Shown here: positions 49,849 to 58,173 of the stretch, piece after piece | Numbering within the stretch: the stretch's first letter is position 1 | Layout of the letters: every line of letters begins with the position of its first letter | From: Corynebacterium doosanense CAU 212 = DSM 45436 | Lineage (GTDB): Bacteria; Actinomycetota; Actinomycetes; Mycobacteriales; Mycobacteriaceae | NCBI RefSeq assembly: GCF_000767055.1 | Contig: NZ_CP006764.1 | Span: 62,001-126,000 of the forward strand | Length of the DNA: 64,000 nt | Direction: 5' to 3' | Position numbers and translations under genes: made by a program | Notes under the pieces: model-generated | The model's input: only the letters and a program-made list of their open reading frames with translations | The model's database searches: none | Told to the model about the DNA's origin: nothing

Positions 49849-50412
49849 CTAGAGCTTAGGCCGGCCTCGCCGCCCGGAGACAGTCTTGTGCCCGGGGATC
49901 CAGAAGCGGTAGAGCGCGTCGACGTTCTTGGAGATGCCGATCCGCGGCCCACGTACCCACTCCGGCTCCTCGACACGCTCGGTGAGCACGAAGTCCGGGC
50001 CGGTGACCGTCGCGTGATTGTCGGTGAGGTCGAAGGCCAGGGCCTGGCCCACGTTGCCCGGGCCCTGGGCGAGGCGGTGGAAGGGGACGTCGCCGCGCCG
50101 GGCGTAGGCGAGATCCAGGCCGTCGATAATTTCTCCCGCCCGCAGCAGACACCCCTGACCCGTGCCCTCCGGGGCGCAGACGATGTTGCCGGCGCGGTGG
50201 ATGCCGTAGGAGAGGTACACGTACATGTGCCCGCCGGGACCGAACATCGCGGCGTTGCGGGGTGTGATGCCGCGGGCGGTGTGCGCCGCGGGATCTCCGG
50301 TGCCGAGGTAGGCCTCCACCTCGGTGATGCGCATGGTCACGCCGGCGTGTGTCAGTGTCGCACCGAGCAGCTGCGGGGCGACGACATCGGCAGGGTCCTC
50401 GAAATTGATCAC
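49849..50412 (-). CDS. DNA-3-methyladenine glycosylase (AAG/Mpg family)
   Basis: This 187-residue protein starts at GTG 50412. It contains TEVEAYLGTGDPAAH, MFGPGGHMYVYLSYGIH and GCLLRAGEI, typical of the AAG family that excises alkylated purines in base-excision repair. TAGGCT lies 6 bp before GTG, suggesting a leaderless mRNA. The divergent gene starts 30 bp away. Confidence 0.92.
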   Translation of the reverse strand: MINFEDPADVVAPQLLGATLTHAGVTMRITEVEAYLGTGDPAAHTARGITPRNAAMFGPGGHMYVYLSYGIHRAGNIVCAPEGTGQGCLLRAGEIIDGLDLAYARRGDVPFHRLAQGPGNVGQALAFDLTDNHATVTGPDFVLTERVEEPEWVRGPRIGISKNVDALYRFWIPGHKTVSGRRGRPKL

Positions 50413-50442
50413 GCAGGGAGCCTAAATCACTAGGGTGGGCTC

Positions 50443-51018
50443 ATGACCACCGCCCTCTTCGACCTCACCGGTGTGCTCCTGCGCACCCCCTCCCCGGCAG
50501 CGCTGGCGGGGATCGAAGAGGTCGTGGGCACCGCCTCATTCTGGCCCGACTACGCGGATCTGCGCCCGCAGCTCGACCTCGGCGAGTTCGAGGAACGCCA
50601 CTACTGGGACTCCATCGCCACACGCGGCGGGCTCGCTCCCTTCGACACGGCGGCCGCAGTCGCCGCGGACTGGGCCGCCTACCTCGAGGTCGACGGTGCG
50701 GCCCTGGCAGTGGCCCAGCGGGCGCAGGTCGCCGGCCACGCGTGCGGGATCGTCGCGGATGTACCCACCGGCTTATCGACGATCATGCGCACCGAGTTCC
50801 CCTGGCTCCGCTCCTTCGTGGCGGTGGTGCTCTCCTGCGACATCGGACTGCCCGCCGCCGACCCCCGCTCCTTCCAGGTCGCGCTGGAGGTCATGGGCGC
50901 GAGTGCCAAGGGATCGCTCTACGTTTGCGCTGATCCTTCTGCGCTCGCGGCCGCGGAAGAGGCAGGATTGACGGCGGTAACCTATACCGGACCCGAAAGT
51001 GTGGAGGAATTCCTGTGA
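50443..51018 (+). CDS. HAD-like protein with degenerate catalytic motif
   Basis: This 191-residue protein has the HAD layout, but the first motif is FDLTGVLL (DxT), so the second Asp normally needed for phosphatase activity is missing. The other motifs (VADVPTGLS, AADPRSFQVALEVMG) are also weak. It may bind a ligand without hydrolysis. TAGGGT lies 6 bp before the ATG (leaderless). It is translationally coupled to the gamma-carbonic anhydrase gene (GTGA overlap). Confidence 0.75.
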   Translation: MTTALFDLTGVLLRTPSPAALAGIEEVVGTASFWPDYADLRPQLDLGEFEERHYWDSIATRGGLAPFDTAAAVAADWAAYLEVDGAALAVAQRAQVAGHACGIVADVPTGLSTIMRTEFPWLRSFVAVVLSCDIGLPAADPRSFQVALEVMGASAKGSLYVCADPSALAAAEEAGLTAVTYTGPESVEEFL

Positions 51019-51560
51019 TCATCCGACCGTTCGGCGGCAAGACGCCGCGCATCCACTCGTCCGCGTTCATCGCGCCGGGAGCCGTCATCGTCGGTGACGT
51101 CGAGATCGGCCCCGACGTGTCCGTCTTCTACGGCGCGGTCCTGCGCGCCGACGTTGGCAGCATCGTCGTCGGTGCCCGATCCAACATCCAGGACGACTGT
51201 GTGTTCCACGTCGACCGCGACGCCGACTGCGTGCTCGGCGAGGACGTCACCGTCGGCCACCAGGCGCTGGTGCATGGTGCGGTCGTCGGCGACGGCGCCC
51301 TGATTGGCATGGGCGCGCGGGTGCTCTCCCGCTCCCGGGTCGGGGCCGGGTCGCTCGTCGCCGCCGGCGCGGTGGTGCTCGAGGGGTTCGAGGTGCCTGA
51401 GCGGGTGCTGGTGGCCGGAGTACCGGGCAAGGTGCGCCGGGAACTGTCTGCCGAGGAGTCGGCCGCGTTCATTCCGCACGCCGGCCGCTACGTCGATCTG
51501 GGGCGCGAGCACGCCGGGCTGGGGGAGTCGCTGACGCTCGACGAGGTGCGGTACTCCTAG
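51015..51560 (+). CDS. gamma-carbonic anhydrase family protein
   Basis: This 181-residue left-handed beta-helix protein has FIAPGAVIVGDVEIG, FYGAVLRADVGSIVVGARSN in part, FHVDRDADC and TVGHQALVHG, which supply the metal-binding histidines. It belongs to the YrdA/Cam-like group; many members lack proven carbonic anhydrase activity. GTG 51015 overlaps the stop of the HAD-like gene. Confidence 0.88.
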   Translation: MIIRPFGGKTPRIHSSAFIAPGAVIVGDVEIGPDVSVFYGAVLRADVGSIVVGARSNIQDDCVFHVDRDADCVLGEDVTVGHQALVHGAVVGDGALIGMGARVLSRSRVGAGSLVAAGAVVLEGFEVPERVLVAGVPGKVRRELSAEESAAFIPHAGRYVDLGREHAGLGESLTLDEVRYS

Positions 51561-51585
51561 GCCGGGGTCGATCCTGCGCCCGGAC

Positions 51586-52662
51586 TCATACCAGCGACAG
51601 CGGATCCCGCAGCAGCGCGTCGAGGGCGACGGCGCGGGCGATGGCCCGGACGAACTCGCGGTGCGTCGGGATCAGGCGCAGGCTCACACTCTCCGCGGCC
51701 GGGCCCAGGGCCGCCCGGACGGTGCGGGCGAACCTGCCTGGCGCCAGGGGGTCGTCGATGAAGGCGGAGCCGGCCACCACGACGGTCGACGGCGCGCGGT
51801 CGGCGATGAGGTCGGCAGCGAGCTCGCCGAGGCCGGTGGCGCGGGTGTCGAGAAGCTCGCGTGCCTCGCCCGAGGCCACGAGCTCGGACAACGTGGCGGC
51901 CCCGGTGCCGGCGAGCAGGCCCGCGGTGGGCAGGATCGAGTCGTCGGCGAGCGGGACGGAGACCTGCGTGACCCCCATGGGCCCGGAGACGGCGGCGCCG
52001 ATGGAGTCGTCGGCGAACAGCGCCAGGGCCACGGAGGGTTCGTCGGCGAACTGGGTGTCCGCGTCCTGCAGCTCGGCGCCTAGGAAGGCGGGGACGGCCG
52101 CCGAGATCGTGGCCGGGATGGAGAACTGGTAACGCAGGCGGGCGGCGATGTCGACGTCGACCCAGCCCAGCGAGGGGGCGTGGATGCGGCCGTCGTCACG
52201 CACGAAACCCGGGAACGTCACCCCGAGGGTGCGCAGCGGCCGGTCAACCCCGGCCGTGAGGCGGTTGAGGCCCGCGATGAGGTGCTCGACGACGTCATCG
52301 CCGGCCATCCGGCTGACGGGCAGGTCGGTGTCGATTTCGCGGATGGTGCGGCCGCGGACGTCGAAAAGCCCGATGTACGTCGAATGGGTGCCCACCGCGA
52401 GCCCGGCGTGGGTCCAGTCCTCGCCCGTGACCTGCAGGGGGACGGTGGGGCGGCCGCGGCCGTGGGAACGGGTGAGGTCGGTGCGCTGGGTGGCCAGGCC
52501 GACGTCGAGTAGCGAGGCCACCGCGCGGGTGATGGTGGGTTGGGAGAGGCCGGTGGCCTCGATGAGGTCGGACCGGGTGGTCAGGGACTGCTGGCGCATG
52601 AGGAACAGGCACTTCGCCGCCGGGGTGGCGGGGAGTGCGAAGACGGGTTCCGGGCGGCGCAT
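51586..52662 (-). CDS. ROK family transcriptional regulator
   Basis: This 358-residue protein has an N-terminal winged helix (TTRSDLIEATGLSQPTITRA) and a ROK domain (THAGLAVGTHSTYIGLFD, TLGVTFPGFV) that would bind a sugar or derivative. The usual ROK zinc-binding cysteines are not visible. I use ATG 52662 because TATGCT lies 7 bp upstream; ATG 52674 overlaps that box. Two palindromes (52686-52701 and 52719-52734) precede it, suggesting autoregulation. Confidence 0.85.
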   Translation of the reverse strand: MRRPEPVFALPATPAAKCLFLMRQQSLTTRSDLIEATGLSQPTITRAVASLLDVGLATQRTDLTRSHGRGRPTVPLQVTGEDWTHAGLAVGTHSTYIGLFDVRGRTIREIDTDLPVSRMAGDDVVEHLIAGLNRLTAGVDRPLRTLGVTFPGFVRDDGRIHAPSLGWVDVDIAARLRYQFSIPATISAAVPAFLGAELQDADTQFADEPSVALALFADDSIGAAVSGPMGVTQVSVPLADDSILPTAGLLAGTGAATLSELVASGEARELLDTRATGLGELAADLIADRAPSTVVVAGSAFIDDPLAPGRFARTVRAALGPAAESVSLRLIPTHREFVRAIARAVALDALLRDPLSLV

Positions 52663-52685
52663 GACACCCAGCATAGCCCGCCCGA

Positions 52686-52734
52686 TAGACCGCGTTGTCT
52701 ACGACCCCCGTTCGAAAATAGACCGCTTGGTCTA
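52686..52734 (-). promoter_or_regulatory. ROK promoter with two TAGAC-type operators
   Basis: TAGACCGCGTTGTCTA (52686-52701) and TAGACCGCTTGGTCTA (52719-52734) are 33 bp centre to centre, about three helical turns, so bound dimers would lie on the same face. The first covers the -35 position relative to TATGCT (52675-52670). The second overlaps the stop codon of the upstream gene. Confidence 0.7.
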
Positions 52735-53430
52735 AGGCGTGGCGGCGGGCAGCCCCGCGAGGAAACGATCGTCACCCTTGTAGGGCTCCTCGCCCCGGAA
52801 CCAGCGGCGCACCAGCTCGGTGACCTCGTCGGCGTCGGCGATAAACGCGTGGCGGTGATCGGTGGCCTCGTCGAAACCCTTGCGGAACTCGAGGACAAAA
52901 CTCTCCGCGGTGGGGCGGTAGCTCAGCTGGCAGTAGTGGTACTCGTCGGCCTCGAGGTCGCTGTAGGTGACAAACTCCTGCAGGCCGTCCGGATTGTCGG
53001 GGTCTCCCTCCGTGACCTGACGATGCCGGATCTGCTCCACCACCTGGGGAATCCTGCTCGGCGACGCCCACGGGGCAGAGGTGTTCCACTGCTGCGTGCC
53101 GATGTTGCGCACCTCGTCGCCGAACGCCAGGGTCTCGAACGAGCCGTCCCAGATGACCACCAGCCCGTGGGGCAGGACATGCTGGCGCAGCTCGATGAAC
53201 GTGTCATCCATGTCGTGCTCGGGAATCTCCAGCTGCGCCACCTTGAACCCGGCGATGAACGCGTCGAACTCCTTCCGGGCCACGACCTCGTCGAGCGCCC
53301 GGCTCGAGCGGGGGGAGTCGTTTCGCCGCTTGTCGACGACCTCCGCAGCCAGCTCCCTGGGATCAACCTCCGCCACCAGGGCCTGGGTGTCCTCGTTCGG
53401 TTCGAGAATCAGTAGCGAATAGGTGCTCAT
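52732..53430 (-). CDS. uncharacterised protein
   Basis: This 232-residue soluble protein begins MSTYSLLILEPNEDTQALVA and contains VVIWDGSFETLAFGDEVRNI and EADEYHYCQLSYRPTAESF. GAGGGG precedes the ATG. No known domain. Its stop codon lies inside the second ROK operator, so it may be co-transcribed into the ROK gene or influenced by repressor roadblock. Confidence 0.7.
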   Translation of the reverse strand: MSTYSLLILEPNEDTQALVAEVDPRELAAEVVDKRRNDSPRSSRALDEVVARKEFDAFIAGFKVAQLEIPEHDMDDTFIELRQHVLPHGLVVIWDGSFETLAFGDEVRNIGTQQWNTSAPWASPSRIPQVVEQIRHRQVTEGDPDNPDGLQEFVTYSDLEADEYHYCQLSYRPTAESFVLEFRKGFDEATDHRHAFIADADEVTELVRRWFRGEEPYKGDDRFLAGLPAATP

Positions 53431-53469
53431 GGGTGGTCCCCTCGATCGACGTTCACTGTCGCCCGAACT

Positions 53470-54207
53470 CTACCCAAGCGAGCGCACCAGCCGGGGCAGG
53501 ATCTCCGCCGAGGTCCCGTCCACGTAGGCGTCGACATATCGGGTGAGATCCGTGCGCGCGGGTGAGACCTCGATGACGGGGATCCCACGTTCCACGGCGA
53601 TGAGCGGCAGGGACGCCGCCGGGAACACCACCCCGGAGGTGCCCACGATGATCACCGCATCCGCCGAGCGCATGTGCTGCTCCGCGCGTTCCCACTCCCG
53701 CGCGGGCAGCGCCTCGCCGAACCAGACCACCCCGGGCCGGATCAATCCGTCACACGACGGACAGCGTGGGGGAGCGAGGGCGGGCACGGGGTCGTCGAGA
53801 AGCGTCGGTTCCTGCTCCCAGGGCTGCCCGCAGGAGGAGCAGCGGAAGTCGAACAACGAGCCGTGCAGGTGCGTGACGTCGGCGGAACCGCCGCGCTCGT
53901 GGAGGTCGTCGATGTTCTGTGTGGTCACGCTCACCTCGCGGGTGCGCGCGAGATCGGCGAGCGCCCGGTGGCCGGCGTTGGGCTCCGCGCGCCGCACCAG
54001 CGAGGCGCGCCAGAGGTACCAGGCCCACATCTCCTCCGGGCGCACCGCCCACGCGTCGATGCTGGCCATGGCGGTCGGGTCGACGTTCTCCCACACCCCG
54101 GTCTCGGCGTCGCGGTAGGTGGCGATGCCGGAGTCCGCCGACATGCCCGCGCCGCTGAAGACATGAATGTGCCGGGCGCCCTTGAGCAGGTTCAGTGCCT
54201 CGTCCAT
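53470..54207 (-). CDS. Sir2 family deacylase, SIRT5-like class III
   Basis: This 245-residue sirtuin has FSGAGMSADSGIATYRD (18-33 approx.), TTQNIDDLH, His115, and zinc Cys123/126 and Cys149/152. Y64 and R67 (WYLWRASL) form the YxxR signature of class III sirtuins that remove succinyl and malonyl groups. TAGGAT lies 7 bp before ATG 54207 (leaderless); longer starts at 54216 and 54240 are less likely. Confidence 0.92.
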   Translation of the reverse strand: MDEALNLLKGARHIHVFSGAGMSADSGIATYRDAETGVWENVDPTAMASIDAWAVRPEEMWAWYLWRASLVRRAEPNAGHRALADLARTREVSVTTQNIDDLHERGGSADVTHLHGSLFDFRCSSCGQPWEQEPTLLDDPVPALAPPRCPSCDGLIRPGVVWFGEALPAREWERAEQHMRSADAVIIVGTSGVVFPAASLPLIAVERGIPVIEVSPARTDLTRYVDAYVDGTSAEILPRLVRSLG

Positions 54208-54262
54208 GACCGCCATCCTACGGGTGGAGAAAACGTCCACGTCACGGTTAGGATGACCCGTT

Positions 54263-55963
54263 ATGACTGCAGAGTTTCACGAGTCTGACGGCCACACCCG
54301 GTCGGACTCAACCACGGATGCGGGCCGCCCACCTTCGCTGCTCGACGCCACCTGTGACGGATACGTCTACGACCTCGCCGCCCTGAGCCCCACCGACGCC
54401 ACCGCCTGGGGCATCGAGGGATACGACGGACAGCTGCAGGACTTTTCCCCGGACTACTGGGACGCCGTCGCCGAGCGCACCCGCGAAATGCTCGCCGACG
54501 TCGACGCGCTCAACGACGGCACGGACGACTCCGACGACGAGGACGATTTCGACAAGGTCGACCACGTCACCGCCGCCATCCTCAACGAACGCCTCGGCCT
54601 CGAGGTGGATCTCCACCACCGCGGCGAGTACCTGCGACTGCTCAACAACATCGACTCTCCCGTGCAGACCATCCGGGACTCCCTGACACTCATGCCCAAC
54701 GAGACGGCGGATGAGCTGGACAACCTGCGTTCGCGGATGTCCCGGATCCCCCGCGCGTTGGAGGGCTACCGCGAATCCCTCACCGAGGCGGCCGGCCAGG
54801 GCTACGTCGCCCCCCACCGGCAGATCGACGCCGTCATCGACGAGTGCGAGTCCCTGGCCAAATCCGAGTCCCTCCTCGAGACCCTGGGTGTCGATCCCGA
54901 CGGCCACGAGGTCGAGGACGCCAAGGAGGCCTTCTCCCAGCTCGCCGACTGGCTCTCCACCGACCTGGCCCCGCAGGCCAGCCACGAGGACGCCGTCGGC
55001 CGCGAGCGCTACGAGCTCTTCTCCCACTACTTCGTCGGCGACCAGGTCAACCTGGACGAGGCCTACCAGTGGGGGCTCCAGCGCCTGCAGGAGATCGTCG
55101 CCGAGCAGGAGGCCATCGCCCACGAGCTCTACGGCAACGAGTGCACGGTGCGCGCGGCGTACCGCAAACTCAACGCCGAGGAGCGCTACACCATCCACGG
55201 CACCGAGGCACTGCAGGAATGGATGCAGCAGGTCGCCGACGACACCCTCTCTGCCGTCCACGGCACCGAGTTCGCCGTGCCCGAGCAGATCCGCGAGATC
55301 AGGGCCCGCATTGATCCCGCCGGCACCGGCGGCATCTTCTACACCCCGCCCTCCGACGGCTTCGCCCGCCCGGGACAGATGTGGTGGTCCATTCCCGCGG
55401 GCCAGGAGACCTTCCACACCTGGCAGGAGCTGACCACGATCTTCCACGAGGGCGTCCCGGGCCACCACCTGCAGCTCGGCCAGGCGATGACCGAGCCGGA
55501 CCTCAACCTCTGGCGCCGCGTCGCCTGCTGGAACTCGGGCCACGGCGAGGGCTGGGCGCTCTACGCCGAGTCGCTGATGAACGACCTGGGTTACTTCGAG
55601 GACCTGGGCAACCGGATGGGCTACCTCGACTCGCAGCGCCTGCGTGCCGCGCGGGTGGTCCTGGACATCGGCGTCCACCTGAGCAAGAAGGTCCCGGAGT
55701 GCACCGGCCTGTGGGACAGCTCCTACGCCCGGTCCTTCCTGCGGGAGAACTCTGCGATGGACGAGGCGAACCTGTACTTTGAGGTCGAACGTTATCTCGG
55801 TTGGCCGGGCCAGGCCCCGTCCTACGCGCTGGGCCAGAAGATCTGGCGCGACACCCGGGACGAGGCGCTCGCCCAGGGCCAGACCCCGCTCGAATTTCAT
55901 ACCCGCGCGCTGTCACTCGGCAGCGTGCCCATGTCCATTCTCAGATCAGAGGTGCTCGACTAA
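54263..55963 (+). CDS. DUF885 family putative metallo-hydrolase
   Basis: This 566-residue protein has the DUF885 zinc site HEGVPGHH (H395, E396, H401, H402) and a downstream Glu region ESLMNDLGYF. It lacks a signal peptide, so it is probably a cytoplasmic peptidase-like enzyme of unknown substrate. An acidic linker lies near residue 95. TAGGAT lies 8 bp before the ATG. A YciI-like gene follows without a gap. Confidence 0.88.
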   Translation: MTAEFHESDGHTRSDSTTDAGRPPSLLDATCDGYVYDLAALSPTDATAWGIEGYDGQLQDFSPDYWDAVAERTREMLADVDALNDGTDDSDDEDDFDKVDHVTAAILNERLGLEVDLHHRGEYLRLLNNIDSPVQTIRDSLTLMPNETADELDNLRSRMSRIPRALEGYRESLTEAAGQGYVAPHRQIDAVIDECESLAKSESLLETLGVDPDGHEVEDAKEAFSQLADWLSTDLAPQASHEDAVGRERYELFSHYFVGDQVNLDEAYQWGLQRLQEIVAEQEAIAHELYGNECTVRAAYRKLNAEERYTIHGTEALQEWMQQVADDTLSAVHGTEFAVPEQIREIRARIDPAGTGGIFYTPPSDGFARPGQMWWSIPAGQETFHTWQELTTIFHEGVPGHHLQLGQAMTEPDLNLWRRVACWNSGHGEGWALYAESLMNDLGYFEDLGNRMGYLDSQRLRAARVVLDIGVHLSKKVPECTGLWDSSYARSFLRENSAMDEANLYFEVERYLGWPGQAPSYALGQKIWRDTRDEALAQGQTPLEFHTRALSLGSVPMSILRSEVLD

Positions 55964-56302
55964 ATGGCACAGTTCCTGCTTGCGGTCGTCTACGACCCCG
56001 ACGTGACCGTCACCACCGATACCCGCGCCCCGGAGGAGGCCTTCGCCGCCGTCGACGCGTTCAACTCCGAGCTCATGGACTCCAAACGTTTTGTCTACGC
56101 CTGCGGGCTCACCGCCCCGGCGGAGGGAGTCACCGTGACCCCCGAAGGCCAGCTTTCCGACGGCCCCGTCCGCGCCGGCGGCGCCCAGCTCGGCGGCTTC
56201 TGGGTCGTCGAGGTGGACAACCGCACCGAGGCCGAGGCACTTGCCGTGCGCGCCGCCTCCGCGTGCGGCCGGGAGATCGAACTCCGCGCCATGCAGGGTT
56301 AG
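55964..56302 (+). CDS. YciI-related (YCII/DGPF) domain protein
   Basis: This 112-residue protein begins MAQFLLAVVYDPDVTV and contains SDGPVRAGGAQLGGFWVVEV, matching the DGPF/YCII-related family. Its ATG directly follows the DUF885 stop codon (TAA-ATG), so the genes are co-translated. Its stop overlaps that of the convergent AbrB-family gene by 4 bp. The function is unknown. Confidence 0.85.
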   Translation: MAQFLLAVVYDPDVTVTTDTRAPEEAFAAVDAFNSELMDSKRFVYACGLTAPAEGVTVTPEGQLSDGPVRAGGAQLGGFWVVEVDNRTEAEALAVRAASACGREIELRAMQG

Positions 56303-57378
56303 TCCTCTCGGCCCTTCCGCCACTTTCCTGTCACCAGGCGGATGACCTGCGGCAGCCACGCCGCGATGAGCAGCACACACAGCAGGCGGATGATCTGGAT
56401 GGCCACCACCTCCGGACCAGCCCCGCCCTCGGCGCCCAGGGCGAGAACCGTCTCCAGCGCGCCCGGGCTGGTGGCCAGGTAGGCCTCGAAGTAGGTGATA
56501 CCCAACCAGGGCACCAGCGCCAGCGCCGTCAGCGCACACGCGGCCATGACGACGACGATGAAACCGATGGTCGCGGGCAGGTTCCTGGCGAAGGCCCGCA
56601 GCGCCGGTACCGAGAGCGCGCCGCCGCAGACCCAGCCAATGGACATGAACGCGATGATCTGCAGGATCTCCGGGGGCGTCATGCTCAGGCCGTCGGGAAG
56701 CACCAGCGAAACCCCGACCGTGATGAGCAGCGGCGCCAGCACGCTGGGCACGGGCAGGCGGATGAGCCGTCCGAGTGGGTCGCCGAGCAGGGCCACGGCC
56801 ACCACCAGGGCGATCATCCCCCAGTTGTCCTGAACCGAAGCGGTGGGTGCCGCCGCCGCGGAATCCGCGGGGTGCGCCATGAAGCTTGCCGCCACGGGCA
56901 GGGTCATGGAGACCGTGAGCAGGCGCAGGTACTGGGCCAGGGCCACGTACCGGGCGTCCGCGCCCACGTCCGAGGCGATGGCCGGCATCATCGACGCCCC
57001 GCCGGCGAGCATGGAAAGGATCCCCGATTCCTCGCTGATGTCCTTCTGCGCGCGGGCCAGCAGCAGGCCGCCGGCGATGCCGATGCCCAGCGTGATCACC
57101 GCGACAAACAGGCCCGGGGGCAGCAGCCCCGGCAGGTCACGCGGGGGCATACCCACCAGCGGAAGTCCGGCGAGAATGCCGATGATGCCCCGGGCAAAGC
57201 GGTAGAAGTGCTGGTTGACGGGGAGTTCTGTGCCCGTGGACAGGGCCATGGCCCCGGAGACGAGAATCGCGCCGAGGATCCACGAGGCGGGCACCTCGAA
57301 GTGTGTGAGCACGGCCCCCAGCGCCAGCGAGCCGGGAGCGACGAGCACCCAGCGCAGTGCAGAGGATCCGGAGAGCAT
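56299..57378 (-). CDS. AbrB family membrane transporter
   Basis: This 359-residue protein has about ten hydrophobic segments and AbrB signatures: VPASWILGAILVSG, GGASMMPAIASDVGAD and TSPGALETVLALGAEGG. Members were once annotated as ammonia monooxygenase and are now treated as putative transporters. ATG 57378 has TAGACT 8 bp upstream (leaderless). The -10 boxes of this gene and the divergent TSUP gene overlap. Confidence 0.87.
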   Translation of the reverse strand: MLSGSSALRWVLVAPGSLALGAVLTHFEVPASWILGAILVSGAMALSTGTELPVNQHFYRFARGIIGILAGLPLVGMPPRDLPGLLPPGLFVAVITLGIGIAGGLLLARAQKDISEESGILSMLAGGASMMPAIASDVGADARYVALAQYLRLLTVSMTLPVAASFMAHPADSAAAAPTASVQDNWGMIALVVAVALLGDPLGRLIRLPVPSVLAPLLITVGVSLVLPDGLSMTPPEILQIIAFMSIGWVCGGALSVPALRAFARNLPATIGFIVVVMAACALTALALVPWLGITYFEAYLATSPGALETVLALGAEGGAGPEVVAIQIIRLLCVLLIAAWLPQVIRLVTGKWRKGRED

Positions 57379-57402
57379 GGTGGGTAAGTCTAGGATGAGC
57401 GC

Positions 57403-58173
57403 ATGGATCCGGTCATGTTGGCGGTGTTGTTCGGTGGCGCGATGCTCGCCGGGTGGGTGGACGCCGTCATCGGCGGCGGTGGTCTCATCCTCATCCCGCT
57501 CATCCTCGCCGCGTTTCCGCAGATCGCGCCGGCCGCGGCGCTGGGAACCAACAAGCTGGCCGGGGTGATGGGCACGGCCTCGGCCGCGGTGACCCTGGTG
57601 CGCAAGCGCGGGGTGGACCGGTCGATCTTCTGGCGGTACGTCCCGCTCGCACTCGTCGCGTCCGGGGCGGGAGCCTCGGCGGCGAGCCTGATCAGCAAGG
57701 ACGTCATGCGCCCGGTCATCATCGTGCTCATGCTCGTCGTGGGTGTTTTTGTGGCGCTGAAGCCGGCCTTCGGTTCCCCGGATGCGGTGGCGCAGTCCTC
57801 GCGCACGCGCACGCTCCTGGGCCTGGTGGCGGTCGCGGCCGTGGGTTTCTACGACGGCATCTTCGGCCCCGGCACGGGCATGTTCCTCATCATGGCCTTT
57901 ACCGCTATCTTCTCGCAGTCCTTCCTCGACTCCGCCGTGATGACCAAGGTGGTCAACGTCTCCACCAACCTCGGGGCGCTGGTGGTCTTCGCCCTCGGCG
58001 GCAACATTTGGTTCACGCTGGGTTTGGCGCTGGCCGTGGCGAACGTCATCGGCGCGCAGATCGGCGCCCGCACGGTGCTCGGCGGCGGGGCGTCCTTCGT
58101 GCGTTGCGCGGTGCTCGCGCTCGTGGTCATCATGGCGTGTGTGCTGACCTATCAGCAGCTGCACCTGACCTGA
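57403..58173 (+). CDS. TSUP family transporter (TauE/SafE)
   Basis: This 256-residue membrane protein has seven to eight hydrophobic segments with the duplicated motifs GGGGLILIP and GFYDGIFGPGTGMFL, and GTNKLAG. The family exports or imports sulfur-containing anions or organic acids. TAGGAT lies 6 bp before ATG 57403. The last 44 bp overlap the convergent membrane-protein gene. Confidence 0.88.
   Translation: MDPVMLAVLFGGAMLAGWVDAVIGGGGLILIPLILAAFPQIAPAAALGTNKLAGVMGTASAAVTLVRKRGVDRSIFWRYVPLALVASGAGASAASLISKDVMRPVIIVLMLVVGVFVALKPAFGSPDAVAQSSRTRTLLGLVAVAAVGFYDGIFGPGTGMFLIMAFTAIFSQSFLDSAVMTKVVNVSTNLGALVVFALGGNIWFTLGLALAVANVIGAQIGARTVLGGGASFVRCAVLALVVIMACVLTYQQLHLT

Noticed and set aside
57379..58164. 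N-terminal extension of the AbrB-type gene
   Set aside because: The extension is antisense to the TSUP gene, is His/Asp/Arg-rich and lacks membrane helices; ATG 57378 matches the family start.
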